Shown: one piece after another, positions 1 to 11,227 of the stretch | How the letters are laid out: each line of letters starts with the position of its first letter | Numbering within the stretch: position 1 is the first letter of the stretch | Assembly: GCF_019175285.1 (NCBI RefSeq) | Contig: NC_056529.1 | Location: forward strand, 12,783,722-12,847,721 | From: Sceloporus undulatus | Taxonomy: Eukaryota > Chordata > Lepidosauria > Squamata > Phrynosomatidae | Reading direction: 5' to 3' | Length of the DNA: 64,000 bases | Notes under the pieces: model-generated | Told to the model about the DNA's origin: nothing | The model's database searches: none | The model's input: the letters and a program-made list of their open reading frames with translations, nothing else | Made by a program: the position numbers and the translations under genes

Positions 1-284
1 TGACTGTACCTCGCCTTGAAACATGCTGATCAACAATGGGTTAGAAAGACATTAACAAATAGCTGAATATATGTAGATGTTAACAAATACCTAGTTGGAT
101 TTGCCTTTAGGTTGAACCAGACAATGCAGCAGATGTTCCTGCCACACTACCCGCAGGTTGAGCACCATCCCAGGTCTCTCACTGGCCATTTAAGTAGCCC
201 TCCTTTTCTCTCCATTAATATATTTCAGTTACCCATTAACTGATGTTAACAGTGAAGGCAAACATTTAGCTGAGCAACATTTAC

Positions 285-2794
285 CTCAACTAGCACCTCA
301 AACACATTGGTGCGCCACACTGCTTGCCATCCGGATGGTTCCAGGACCTTCTCCAAGTACTCTGCGGTGAACTCTTTCACTTCTGAGGCTTTACAGTCAG
401 CTTAAAACCAAATTACAAAGGAAAGAGAGGATGGGTGGGGGGGAACCCACATGCTTATCACACATATCTCGATACTAGACTGTGAAGAGTCTACACTAGA
501 GGTAGTTAACTATAGAGGCCCTAAATGCCCTAAAGGCACCAGATCCCTGATCCTGGAAACTAAGTAGGGTCAGTCCTGGTTAGTACTGGCAGTTACTACT
601 GCCACAACCAATACAATTATTTCCGAGGAAGGAAATGCTAATTTTTCCATATTAAATAATTTGGGATGGTTTTACAGCCTGTTTAAAAGATCAGCAATTC
701 ATCCTTTTTTCCTTGAGAAAGTTGACAGAGAATGTCTGTGGCAGGGATGGGACAACCTTGCTTACATTAAAGGACATAGTCCCTGCAGGAAAACCTGTTG
801 AGGACCACATGCCAGCAATAAGAAAGGCTAAAGCCAGTGATAGACAAGACCAGTGATAAAGCAGGCAAGGCCATTTCTCTTTTCCCTCTCTTCCAATGCC
901 ACAACAAACTGCAGTTCCCAGGATTCCATAGCATTGAGCCATGGGAGTTAAAGTGGTGTCAAACTGGATTAGTTCTGATGTGTGAACGCAGCCTGAATGT
1001 ACTTGTGCCTTGACATGGTCTGCAGTGCAGAAACACAGGATCTAAATTCATTTAATGACACATAATTCCTAACCGTGGACCAACACTGACATCAGGATCA
1101 CAACCTTGGAAGGGACTTACCCAGCATGTAGTCCTGGTAGGCTTTGAACCGCTCATAGAAAAGGAGGTTACTTGTCTGGAACGTATCTGGAAAGAGAGCG
1201 TTGTTTTCCAGTGCGAATCTCTGCAAAGCAGTCCCTGGCTTGTCCTGACTCCTGCCATCACTGCAGCTGCCATATTCACTGCCATCACTCTCTTTGCTCC
1301 CATCTTGGACCAGAAAGAAAAAAAAATATTCAGCTATTTTTAATAAGGCTTATTATCCTAAAATAATAATTAGGGTAGCTAGAATGGCTCCCTCCTTACT
1401 TACTTCCACTGGAAAGTGAAAACTTTCTTATTCCAACAGGCTCCTAAGTTTTTATTGACTGCAATGGTTTTTTAATGATACTATTTCCCTGATTTTTATA
1501 TTCTGTCTTCTTATGAATCTTCAACTGCTTTTAATTTTTACACAGGATGAGTCTCCCTTGTCTGGAATTCCAAAATCCCAAAATACTCCAAAATCAATTT
1601 CCATACGCAAACCTTGATTTTGCCATTTTATACAAGGGACACCCTTTTACGATACCATTATATTTAATGGGATTTGAGCATCCAAGGACTTTGGTATCCA
1701 CAGGGGGATCCTGGAACCAAGCCCCAGCAGATTCCAAGGCTCACTGTATACTGTATATTTGTAGAGAGAGAGAGAGATACATATTATACAGAAGCTGCAC
1801 CTGCACTGCAGAAATAATCCAGTTTGAGACCTCTTTAACTGTCATGGCTCACTGCTAGGGAATCCTGGGAATTGTAGTTCGTTGTGGCACTAGAGCTCTC
1901 TGACAGAGAAGGCTAAATGTCTCCCAAAACTCCAGTTCCCTGAATTGCACAGCACTGAGCCATGGCAGTTAAAGTGGTGTCAAACTGGATTATTTCTACA
2001 GTGCAGATGCAGCTCTCTCTCTATAGATAGATAGACACACACTACACACACATATATATGCAAACACAAATACATACATAGATATAGATATATACACACA
2101 CACACATGCACACTACCACACACATTTATGCACACACAGTACTGTATACAAACACACAAACATACATATATATCCACACACTAAACATACACACAGACAC
2201 ACACACACATCTATATATACATACTACACACACATATATATACATACACGCTAAACATACACATATATAGAGACACACACACTTTACAAACAGACACACA
2301 CAAATACAGTATACTCACACTACACACACAGAGAGACACTTTCTTTCTGGATCCTTCTTTTTCTTTGCTCTTTCTATTGAGCATCAATGCAGAAGTTTAT
2401 ATAGCTAGGTAGACCTTGACACAAGCTCTCTCTCTATGGCTGCATCCGCACCGCAGAAATAACCCAGTCTGAGCCCACTTCCATGCTCTGGAATCCTGGG
2501 CTGGTTTGGGGTTGTTGTTCAGCATTAGTGGCACCGGGACAGAGAAGGCAGACAGACAGACAGACCGTTCACTGAGCCCGGGGCAGTTAAGGCGATCTCA
2601 AAGCGCGTTATTTCTGCATAATATAAATGAAACGAGAAGGGAGTACCAGGGAAAAGAAGGGGAGCAGGGAGCCCAGCGGGAGACTCCTCCTCCTCCTCCT
2701 GGGCTGCTGCTGGCGGCTCCCTCCCGGCCTCTGCCTCCTCTTCCAGGCCCGGAAAGGGCAGGGGCGCCCGGGGCTCCTCCGGCTGCAGCGCCAT
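285..2794 (-). CDS. SHCBP1: SHCBP1 (SHC SH2-domain binding protein 1), N-terminal three coding exons; gene continues past the left edge
   Basis: Coding exons on the minus strand are 2794-2647, 1303-1121 and 400-285. Phases join cleanly (148 nt ending in phase 1, 183 nt, 116 nt ending in phase 0) and give the first 149 residues. Human SHCBP1 is roughly 670 aa, so most of the gene lies outside. Identity comes from exons 2 and 3, which read ...LLFYERFKAYQDYMLG / ADCKASEVKEFTAEYLEKVL... then EPSGWQAVW, closely matching the human N-terminal region from memory. The start at 2794 sits in a strong Kozak context (GCGGCCATGG). Exon 1 is low complexity: proline-rich with acidic runs (EEEAEAG, EEEEES). 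The exon 1 donor reads GTACTC, a weak match to consensus, but the phase forces it; exon 2's donor is a good GTAAGT. Known of the family: binds the SHC1 SH2 domain, acts in growth signalling, at the midbody in cytokinesis and in germ cells, and is strongly proliferation-linked. Bases 1-284 are intron 3. Confidence 0.93.
895..1000. mobile_element. Half copy of palindromic MITE, family A
   Basis: This holds the right arm of the commonest MITE in the window: an 'aaactgcagttcccaggatt' core, then 'gagttaaagtggtgtcaaac', ending near 'aacgcagcc'. The left arm is missing or decayed. It lies in SHCBP1 intron 2. Confidence 0.6.
1792..2014. mobile_element. Palindromic MITE, family A, near full length
   Basis: About 220 bp with long inverted arms: the left arm starts 'gctgcacctgcactgcagaa' and the right arm ends 'tacagtgcagatgcagc'. 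The interior carries the standard family landmarks 'ggaatcctgggaattgtagt', 'agctctctgacagagaaggc' and 'ccatggcagttaaagtggtg'. No coding capacity is visible, so it would be a non-autonomous DNA transposon copy. It sits in SHCBP1 intron 1 immediately before a CA-rich microsatellite. Superfamily is not assigned because target-site duplications are unclear. Confidence 0.75.
2022..2336. repeat. Compound CA/CATA microsatellite
   Basis: About 300 bp of impure (CA)n, (CATA)n and (GATA)n sequence, directly abutting the MITE at 1792-2014 in SHCBP1 intron 1. Open frames across it are artefacts of the repeat. Confidence 0.9.
2438..2620. mobile_element. Palindromic MITE, family A, diverged, next to SHCBP1 exon 1
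   Basis: The left end 'ggctgcatccgcaccgcaga' and right side 'ggcagttaaggcgatctcaa' match family A, with a central region containing a short (CAGA)n run. It ends about 25 bp from the SHCBP1 exon 1 donor site (2646-2645) on the intron side, so the start of this intron is transposon-derived. Confidence 0.65.
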
Positions 2795-2990
2795 GGCCGC
2801 GAACGAGAGCAAGAACAAGCCTCCGCCTTCAGTTGAGCAGACACTGCTCAGCGCGACTCCAATTTCAAACTTTCCCGGGCAGCCTCTACGTCACTCGGAG
2901 GAGCGCAGGGATTGGCCAAGACGGGAGCACCGCCAGAGCCTCCGGACCAATAGGAGAGCCGGAAAAGGGAGGCCGTGGAACGTTGAGGGA
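2795..2990 (-). promoter_or_regulatory. SHCBP1: SHCBP1 promoter with CCAAT, CRE-half, E2F and CHR-like sites
   Basis: Just upstream of the SHCBP1 start codon the sequence is GC-rich. Three CCAAT boxes are visible: 2859-2863, 2911-2915 (as ATTGG) and 2947-2951, the last two 36 bp apart. A CRE half-site TACGTCA lies at 2887-2893. On the minus strand an E2F-like CCGGGAAA (2878-2871) is followed one base later by TTTGAA (2869-2864), a cell-cycle homology region (CHR) core. NF-Y boxes plus a CHR is the architecture of DREAM/MuvB-controlled G2/M genes, which fits the known proliferation-linked expression of SHCBP1. No TATA box was seen. The motif strings are observed; the regulation is inferred. 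Confidence 0.6.
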
Positions 2991-3004
2991 GGAGGGAGGG
3001 AAGG

Positions 3005-4060
3005 AGGAATGCATGGCTCATCCTCAGCAGCATCTGCTACTGATTCTTCTATTCATTCATATTCGCTATTATTGTTCTGTATCATTCATCTGTATTCATT
3101 AGCTTCCTTATTGTTATTTATTGATATTATTCGTTATCCATGTATATTTCTTGTTGTTATTCATTCGTTTATCTGATTTGTTATCGTTACTATTGTTATT
3201 ATTCATTAGCTTTATTTTTGTTAGGGAATTGTTGTTTAATTAATGTCATTGTGATTTTATGATTGTTACCCGCCTCGATCCTTTGGGGAGAGGCGGGCTA
3301 TACATAAATTATTATTTATTAATAAATATTCATTATTCATGTATACTGATTGTTGTTATTCATTATGTTCATTATTGTATTTATTATTCATCAGATTTAT
3401 TATTGGTAGTCATTAATATTATTCATTATTCGTTGTTATTCATGGTTATTATTCATGTTCATTATTGGTATTATTATTATTATTAATTACTCATGTGTAT
3501 TCATTGTTGTTATTCATTATTATTATTCATATTCATTACTATTATTCATTATTGTTATTGTTCAAATTCATTATTAATAATAATTATTATTCATTAGCTT
3601 CATTATTAATATTTGTTAATATTATTATTTGTTAATAATATTATATTATGATTATTTATATTATTCTTTATTCATTATTGTCAATATTATTCTTTATTCG
3701 TTGTTATTCATTGTTCAATATGATTTTTCATGTTCATTGTTGCTATTCATTATTATTCATTAGATTTATTACTGGTATTCATAAATATTCATTATTGGTA
3801 TTCATTATTATTCATATTAATTATTGGTAGTCGAGTTCATTGTTGTTATCCACTATTGGTATTCATTATCTTCATTATTGTTATTCATTAATATTATTCA
3901 TGATTCATATTCATAGTCATTATTATTCATTTTTATTATTCATGATTCATTCGTATTTCATCCACAGCTATTATTGTTATTTATTCCTATTCATTGTTGT
4001 TATTTGCTATCATTATTATTTATTATTCATTTATATTCATTATTGTTATCCATTTTCTTT
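3005..4060. repeat. About 1 kb AT-rich simple sequence (TTATTCATT-like) with an embedded retroelement tail
   Basis: Imperfect tandem sequence built from ATT, ATTC and TATTCATT words. At about 3255-3315 there is a recognisable retroelement 3' tail: 'acccgcctcgatcctttggg', then 'gaggcgggctatacataaat' and ATT repeats. Such squamate elements end in (ATT)n, so the tail is a plausible seed for the simple sequence. Two apparent long reading frames here (3648-3830, 3840-4460) encode I/Y/H/L low-complexity strings and are not genes. The tract starts about 200 bp upstream of the SHCBP1 start codon. Confidence 0.85.
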
Positions 4061-4341
4061 GGAGTTTATCAAACAGGAGGAATTTCTCTTAAATTCGAAT
4101 GAAAAGAAAGTGGGACCAGAATGCATTCACTTAAAGTCGCTAGTTTCGTGCAATTATGTGAATGCGCATTGCATTCGAACTGGCTCCCTATTGCCCGAAA
4201 ATAGCATGCCATTGCCCAAATTTGCGTGCGGCAGTCTATCGCACAAAAGCGTTAAACCCCATAAATGCGTTCAGATTGCCATCGGAGTATACTTCCAATT
4301 CCCCTTGTCTGATAAACTCCAAAGATTTGTACATTGCCATC

Positions 4342-4446
4342 CTCTGAGGCTGAGAGAGTGTGACTTCCCCAAGGACACCCAATGGGTTTTATGCCTGAGC
4401 GAGGATTGGAACCCTGGTCCCCAGAGTCATATTCCAACACTCAAAT
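4342..4446 (-). mobile_element. tRNA-derived SINE, 5' part only
   Basis: Reads 'cctctgaggctgagagagtg', then 'gattggaaccctggtcccca' and 'tccaacactcaaatcacta', which is the reverse complement of the head of the lizard tRNA-type SINE (B-box-like GGTTCCAATCC). The 3' part is absent. Confidence 0.7.
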
Positions 4447-4663
4447 CACTAATACCCTGAAAGCCACCTGTTATTTTTTTCCTATCCCTGCTCCAACAAT
4501 AGATTTGTTGAGACATTTTGGAATATGGCGTAATTATCGCCACAAGAGGGCAATGCAATGTTTCAAATCAGGCTAGGAAGCCTCAATGCCAGTTTGATCA
4601 GTATTCCATTCATTCCTCTGCGCACAGCGCATGCCAGTGTCCAGGTGTGCCACCCTTTCTCTG

Positions 4664-4798
4664 ACTGCGTCCGCACTGCAAAAATTATCCAGAGCTCTGG
4701 TGCCACAACAAACTACTCTTCCCAGAATGCCGTAACATTGAGCCATGGCAGTTAAAGTGGTGTCAAACCAGATTATATCTGCAGTGCGGATGCAGCCT
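4664..4798. mobile_element. Palindromic MITE, family A, internally deleted
   Basis: The ends 'ctgcgtccgcactgcaaaaa' and 'atctgcagtgcggatgcag' are inverted repeats. The left arm jumps straight to the 'agctctggtgccacaac' core, so about 80 bp is missing against the full-length copies. The flanks share 'ctctga', a possible partial target-site duplication. Confidence 0.7.
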
Positions 4799-5177
4799 CT
4801 GACCCACTGATAGGTTGCATCATGTTACATATGGTTGATTTGTGGTTGCTGCTGCAGACTTCCTCATTTCTGCAGATCTCATCCGAAAGGAAAAAACCAA
4901 ATGCTTTAATATATTAATCAAAGTCATTCATGAATCAAAAATTGTATGTACTGCCAAACTGTCATTGCCTTCACTGTAGGCACTGTAATTTTCAAATACT
5001 GCCACCAGCGCCACTACAGATGGTGCATTACAGAAAAGAAGTCTGTGCCTTAAAGAATTTGCCATATCACATTTTAGATAGGCAGGAAAAGGAAGGGTGC
5101 AAAATGGAAGAATATAAGGAAAGATTTATTGCATTTTATTGTATTTTATTGCATTTCTTCTGCTCTGTTCACAAAGG

Positions 5178-5366
5178 CTAGGAGTCAGTGTGGCATGGTT
5201 TAAGCATTGCACTATGACTGGAGCCCAGGATTCAAATCTCCACTCAGCCATGGAAAGGCAATGGCAAACCTCTTCTGAACAAATCTTAGTAAGAAAACCC
5301 CATGATAGGTTCGCCTTAGGGTCGCCATAAGTCAGAAATGACAAAGGCACACACAACACACACATA
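5178..5366 (+). mobile_element. tRNA-derived SINE, full length
   Basis: The head 'gtcagtgtggcatggtttaa' with B-box-like 'ggattcaaatc' is followed by 'ggcaatggcaaacctcttct', 'aagaaaaccccatgataggt' and the tail 'aagtcagaaatga...ggcacacacaacac'. This order is shared by all copies of this SINE in the window. Confidence 0.8.
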
Positions 5367-6254
5367 TGTACTTATATTCTGAGATATATTAAAGTAGATA
5401 AGGAACCATGTTTCCCCCAGTGTTATGCATCATTTTGACATTGCCACCTGGATAAGTTTTCTTGTCATCCTAGCTGACCAGATCAAACCTATTTACAAGC
5501 CTGCGCAAACTCAAATGGCCTGTTGCTCCAAGATCTTCACTTTCGTGTGATCCCTGTTGCATGAGGGGAGCCCAAATGTGATGGCCCCACCCTTTCTGTC
5601 ACATTGTCACCTATGTCTTCCATGTGTTGCGGAAAGACGTTCTGGAGCAAGAAGTCTGCCATATGATATCAGAGAATGTCCCAAGAAGGCTCCAGAAATA
5701 CCTAGAACGTCCAGGAAAGATGCCAAATGGGGATATACCTTCATAAACTAGTAGAGGCATCACTATGGTGGTGCAGGGGGTGCAGATCACACCCCCAAAG
5801 GTCATTTCCCCCCCCTTGCACTGGGTGACACCAACCTCAGCAATGCCACTGTAAAACTGAGTACAATGGTCACTTGGCAATGCGACCAAGAGATGGAACT
5901 TAGGAAATTCAGTGTACATATCTATGACACTGAATGGATTCATATTTTTCCCCAAAGTGGTTGACAACATTGGGGTCGATATATAACATCTTTATTTTTT
6001 AATCCCCTTCACTAATGATGTTATTGTAAACAGGAAGCTAATATGTTTTTCAGTGAACAGCCTTATTATGTTCATTGGCAATTTAAAACAACCCACAACA
6101 CTGGCAGTTTGCAGAATAGATCGAGTGTCTCATTAAGGAGATGCCAGAAGTCATTCCATTCAAACCAATTAAACTGTACATCTTTCCTGAGATGCAAGTA
6201 AAAAAGAGCTTATTGGTTTCCATTTGTGTCATCTTGGATCTGTTGAAATTTTGT

Positions 6255-6600
6255 TCTCTTGGGCCCTAAACAGACCGGCACTTTGTGCCGGCCTGGGCCC
6301 AAAAGTAGGGCTAGATAAGACTGAGCGGTTACACATGCTCAGCCCTACATTTGCCACCCATGTGCCATCTTGGGGCACACCTGTCCATACAGGGTGCGCC
6401 ATGATGACGCACGGGCATCAGAGCACCCAAACGATGCTGGCCAGAAGGGGCATCATCATGACGCATGAGCACAACTATGGCGGTCCTTCCAGGAAGCTGC
6501 TTAGAGCAGGGTTTTGCTCCTGAGAGGGAGTGGATCGTTGCCGTGGCGTGTGGTTGCCGCAGCAAAGATCTGGGGCAAACAGGGGCGGCGTTTAGCCACC
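6255..6600. mobile_element. Possible DNA-transposon-derived repeat
   Basis: A GC-rich block starting 'gggccctaaacagaccggca' contains a short palindrome (ggcactttgtgcc) and the words 'gatcgttgccgtggcgtgtg' and 'ggttgccgcagcaaagatct'. A similar block recurs at 40580-40720, so it is repetitive. The class is uncertain. Confidence 0.45.
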
Positions 6601-7315
6601 CATCTGTCTAGCCCCAATTCTCCTTTGTAAGTTATTCTGTCATCATAGCTAAACTTAATAAACTCAGTTTAGGCTAGATTCCTATACATGTTTCCTGTGA
6701 ATAAATGACACTGAACTAAGTGTGAGTTCTGACTAGACAACTTGGGACCAACCTATTTGAATGCCAATTGACAATACTATCCCATAGGAGAGTGCCTGAG
6801 TTTTAAGATCTTTAAGGGAAGTATTTCTTTTAGCCCCATCATACATTTGTCATGTTGATAGGGACATGAAATAGGGCTGATCCCAAGCCAAGGTTTTTAA
6901 AGTTTGCACATGGACAAAAAATATGCCCTGGTTGGGAGAAAATGTGCAATTCAAAACTGGTAAACAGGCAGTCTGGAAAAATGAGAGGAAAGGTACAACA
7001 CATGCTATGTGTATGACTTTATTAATAAGTTCATTATCCATTAATTTCAGGTACCGCATGTACCACAAATTGCATAAAAGTAAAATGCATTCTTCTCCAT
7101 AGATCGCATCAAGGAGGAAAATTAAAAGATGGGACATGAGAACTTTTTGACACAAAACTCCTTCATTTTCATCTTCATGGAAGTAATTGCAATGTTTGAA
7201 ACATAATTAAAGTACTCTGGTTCTCTTCTGCAGCCAAAGCAAAACAGTTCATCTGGATTCCATTCAACCAGTACTTACTACAATGAATACAACTTTTCTT
7301 AGATAAATATAAATG

Positions 7316-7476
7316 TTGTTGTGTGCTTGCCTTTAAGTTGTTTTCGACTTATGGCGACCACTCATGGGTTTTTTCTGGGGCTGAGAAGGTGTTACTCAGT
7401 GGGTTGCCATGGCTAAGTGATCCCTGATCTCCAAAATCATTATCCAGTGCTGAAGCCAGTACACCACACTGGCTCC
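7316..7476 (-). mobile_element. tRNA-derived SINE, shortened
   Basis: Starts 'gtgtgcttgcctttaagttg' (the tail in reverse) and ends 'tgctgaagccagtacaccac' (the head in reverse), with the middle shortened to 'tgagaaggtgttactcagtg'. Confidence 0.65.
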
Positions 7477-8117
7477 TTAAATATGAATACAAAGACGAAT
7501 ATAAATACAATATTCACAACAGAAACAATTAGAAGTCAACCTGACATTTATTTCATGGTTTAGAAAAGGCACTGCATTGAACGGTGTGTTTTATAGCAGT
7601 CATTACTCTAGAGAACATCCTCAGATATGGTTTAAATTGGCCATCAGAATGGATTATAAAAAAGCATTTTAGCCCCACAATAGCCACAAAGGACCAATTA
7701 AAACTGGAGTGGTTGCACATGGAGTGAAAAGGTTAATGCCCTGTGGCTGCAATGCCTTCTTTTCTTGTTTCCTACTAAAAAGAAGAAAAAACAACCTGGT
7801 GTTATGCTTGAATAGAATATTATATTCAGAATGTTATATTCAGAAGTTCTGCAAAAAGAATATACAGTAGTTAACCAAGAGAAATCCATGACTACATTAG
7901 GCATCCCCAAACTCTTAAGCACAATCAATGGCACTCATTATCCAAAACCTTCTACTTGGTATTACAGGTTAAGTCTTCCTTATCTGGAATTCCAAAATAC
8001 TCCAAAAACCCCAAACATTTTCATGGATGGCTGAAATAGTGACACCTTTGCTTTCTGATAGTTCAATGTACACAAATTTTGTTTCATGCACATTATTTAA
8101 CACATTGTAAATTATTT

Positions 8118-8188
8118 AAAACACTGAACCATGGCAGTTAAAGCGGTGCCAAACTGGATTGTTTCTGCAGTGCGGACGCAGCCTTTGT
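8118..8188. mobile_element. Half copy of palindromic MITE, family A
   Basis: Only the right arm is present: 'accatggcagttaaagcggt' through 'tgcagtgcggacgcagcc'. Confidence 0.65.
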
Positions 8189-8329
8189 TAGCTTTGCATA
8201 AAATGATTCCCAAAACATGGTGAACGGATCTTCTGTTCTGTGGGGTTCTGTTGTTACCCGAGTGCATGACAAGCAATGCTTATTGAAGTTCCCTCTTCTA
8301 CACAACCATTAAACATACCAGAAGCCTCT

Positions 8330-8525
8330 TCAGTTTTCAGTCTAGCAACCCTCCTGGGAGACCAGGGTTCAAATCCCTGCTTAGTCTGGGTGCCCTTGAG
8401 CAAGTTACATTTTCTCAGATTAAGAGGAAGACATTGGCAAATCACCTCTGAATAAATCTTGCTCAGAAAGCCCAGGGATAGTGTAACCATAAGTCAGAAT
8501 CAACTTGATGGCACATAACAAGAAG
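8330..8525 (+). mobile_element. tRNA-derived SINE, old copy
   Basis: B-box-like 'ccagggttcaaatccctgct', then 'gagcaagttacattttctca', 'tctgaataaatcttgctcag' and the tail 'gtcagaatcaacttgatggc'. The tRNA head is poorly preserved. Confidence 0.65.
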
Positions 8526-9089
8526 AATATGTTATTTTTAATACTATACACAAGTAAAGATAATGATTTTTCCCCTCTCTTATTTATTTATATACCAACT
8601 TGTCCCCAAAGCTGGGACTCATTACTTCTTTGAAGTAACTCTGCAAACTTGGCTATTGATTCTGTGACATGTTGGAGAGTGCAGTTTCAGAAGCATTTCA
8701 CCATGTAACAAAAAACACAAGCCCCAAGCCTCTATTGACACCCAGAGCCAGCTAGCCATGTGCCGCCTTTTAAATCCTGACCTAGGGTGGCTTTATTCTT
8801 TGATACATGCTAGGTCTGAGTCACTCAGACCAGAGCTTCCTGACATGTTGATTTGCTTTAATTTTGGCAGTTTGGGTTTAGCAGCAGTGAAGGCTCACAT
8901 TCTCCCTAGGTGACCCCAAGCCATTGCTGCTGATGGCAACGGGGAAGATTGTCACACTTCTCCACCTGCCAAGAGCTGTTGTTGGAACTAGAAACGGCCA
9001 CCCACCAAGCACTAGTCTGTAGACAGGCATTTGTTTTTGCTTTGATTTTAAACTGGCAGTCATCTCCAACATTTCCCCAGAGGTGCCAT

Positions 9090-9137
<48 letters not shown>
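9090..9137. repeat. (GAAA)n microsatellite
   Basis: About eleven GAAA units in a nearly pure run. Confidence 0.95.
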
Positions 9138-9700
9138 GAGAATTTGGCTCTCAACCCTGTTTTTTGCCATCTGGATACCTTTATCTTTTCAGAGTCCTTC
9201 AGAAAGCAATTTAACAGATGCAAAATCAGTTTCCATTTGGAATTAAGTTATAGAATCTGCATTTCACTTCTGCAGATTTTGAATATGCAATGTACACTCT
9301 TAAATATGACATCTTTGGTACATACTTTTTAGAAAGCTGAAAAATAAAGCTGAGTAAAGTGGACAGTATTGGACTAACACGAGGAGACTTTGGTACAATA
9401 TCCCAACTAAACAATGGAACATAATGAATAGACTGTCTTTCGCCCTCTTCCCTGCTCAGGAGTACTATCTCTTTTTCTCTCTCATCCTAACCTACCTTAT
9501 AGGGTTGTTGTGAGAATTCAGGGAGGAGCCATGTATTTCAGCCTGAATTGCATGGTGAAAATGTTGAAATAAAACATAATTCTTCTCAGGATCATGCCAA
9601 GCTCTGTATTGTTTACAACACACCTGTATCAAGTTATGAATATATTATCCTGATAATGTGCAAATAAGAAGTATTAGGCAGTACTATCCAGAGAGCCAAA

Positions 9701-9933
9701 GGCCTGTTACAAACTGCCAAAATAAAGCTGCTTCGGGTCTCTTTGGAGATATGCTATTTAAATGATGCATGGGTCCTAAGAGTCCGGAGGTCGCGCCAAA
9801 GCCACCCTCCATTCCTAAGCACTGGAGGGCAGCTTTGGTGCAGCTTCTGGATTCTTAGGGTGCACGCATCATTTAAACAGCATACCTCCAAAGAGACCCG
9901 AAGCAGCTTTATTTTGGCAGTCTGTAACAGGCC
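9701..9933. mobile_element. Palindromic MITE, family B (full hairpin)
   Basis: About 233 bp forming an almost complete inverted repeat. The left arm runs 'ggcctgttacaaactgccaa', 'agctgcttcgggtctctttg', 'tatttaaatgatgcat'; the right arm is the same in reverse complement and ends 'tctgtaacaggcc'. No coding capacity. A half copy of this family lies at 58640-58772. Confidence 0.8.
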
Positions 9934-10024
9934 AAAGTTTTCTGTAGGGTATCATTCCATACAGGACCATCAGGACAAGTAATCTTTCTTTGCTCCTGAA
10001 CACTTTGTGTTTTACTTAAAGTTG

Positions 10025-10137
10025 AGCATAGAGTTGCACTGGAGGACCTAGGTATTCCTAGAGAGAACGTATTAATCAAATCCGCAAATAATCAAATCTG
10101 CAAATATAAAAGCCGCAAATATGGAGGGATGAGTGTA
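10025..10137. mobile_element. Partial MITE, family C (source family of the ORC6-intron minisatellite)
   Basis: The words 'cagagttgcaatggaggacc'-like (here 'catagagttgcactggagga'), 'attcctagagagaacgtatt' and 'gcaaatatggagggatgagt' match the outer part of the element at 61975-62605. Confidence 0.6.
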
Positions 10138-11024
10138 TTCATTATAGCTTGCTTCCAAGCAGGAAAAAATCCAGTCACCTTTTATTTTATTATTTCTAGG
10201 AGGGCTCAGCAAGAGTTGCTGTCTTAATACCTTTCATCATAGACTCTGACTGATCATTCCTGAGGAGGTTCAACTAGATAGAAATCTTGGTGGTTCAAGT
10301 TTGTCATATCATTAAGGAGAGCTCAGATCAACCACTCCAAGATAGTCTTGTGGGTCAAAAGCCCCCTTGCCACCCCATTCCAGGGCCCATATATAAAACT
10401 CTTTTTTACCTTAGTATCGTTTTGATGCTGTCCCTTTTTTAAAATATGTCTTGTTTCCACAGCCTTTTTCCCCCCTCCAAATCTAGGAAGAACAGCCTAC
10501 AAAAATGTACATATTTATGAAGAAAAACAATCTCCTGGAGTGAATATTAAGCTCGTTCTGTCCAGTTGCCTATTTTTTTGCGTCAAGGCATTCTTTCTGA
10601 ACATGCGGCTTATTTCAAAATCTCTTTTCTTTTCTTTTCATCTCCCTTCTTAATCACTGCATTTCAAAGCAGGCAATTTCATATGGTTGCTCCCCTCAGA
10701 TACTGGGGCCAAAGCCTAGGCAACTCAAACTTGAGAACAAAAAGTACACTCACACAAGACAATCCCACAAATCACCACATTTATCTTGTAACACAGCTAC
10801 AGTGTAGTTATATGTGGGTGTTAAATCAATGTCTGAGAATTCAAGTAGCATCTGAGGACATCCACTCAATCCCTAGATGTGTCAGCTTCATTTCTTTGGG
10901 TCATGCCAGCTCATCCTTGAATATGGATGATTAAGGAAATCTCAAAGTGTTAAATGCCAGATGAATTCTAGGAAGCTGAATGCAACTTGCTCAGATTCAC
11001 GAGATGCTTATTGGTATTTGTTGT

Positions 11025-11050
11025 CTGATTGATTGATTGATTGATTGATT
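11025..11050. repeat. (GATT)n microsatellite
   Basis: A short run of GATT units. Confidence 0.9.
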
Positions 11051-11227
11051 ACCCAAAGCACTCTAGGCACAACCTGTTATACACTGACCACACATACTTG
11101 GATAGATTCCTGACATCTATCTATCCGCTGGAATCTTGTCAGTAAGTTACAATGTTATAAGTCTTTCTTACAGCATTGCAACTGGTGTTTTTGGTCATTG
11201 CATAGGTTAGAACTCTCTTCCCAACAT

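Noticed and set aside
2506-3102. 198-aa open frame on the strand opposite SHCBP1 exon 1
   Set aside because: It crosses a MITE, antisense SHCBP1 exon 1 and the promoter; arginine/proline-rich composition from GC content only.
3840-4460. 206-aa open frame on the plus strand
   Set aside because: Its first half is a translation of the ATT/TATTCATT simple repeat (I/Y/H/L strings) and its second half crosses a SINE fragment; no protein-like composition.
5178-5366. True tRNA gene in the heads of the SINEs
   Set aside because: A- and B-box-like words are present, but the sequence continues into the shared SINE body in every copy and no cloverleaf with an anticodon arm is convincing.
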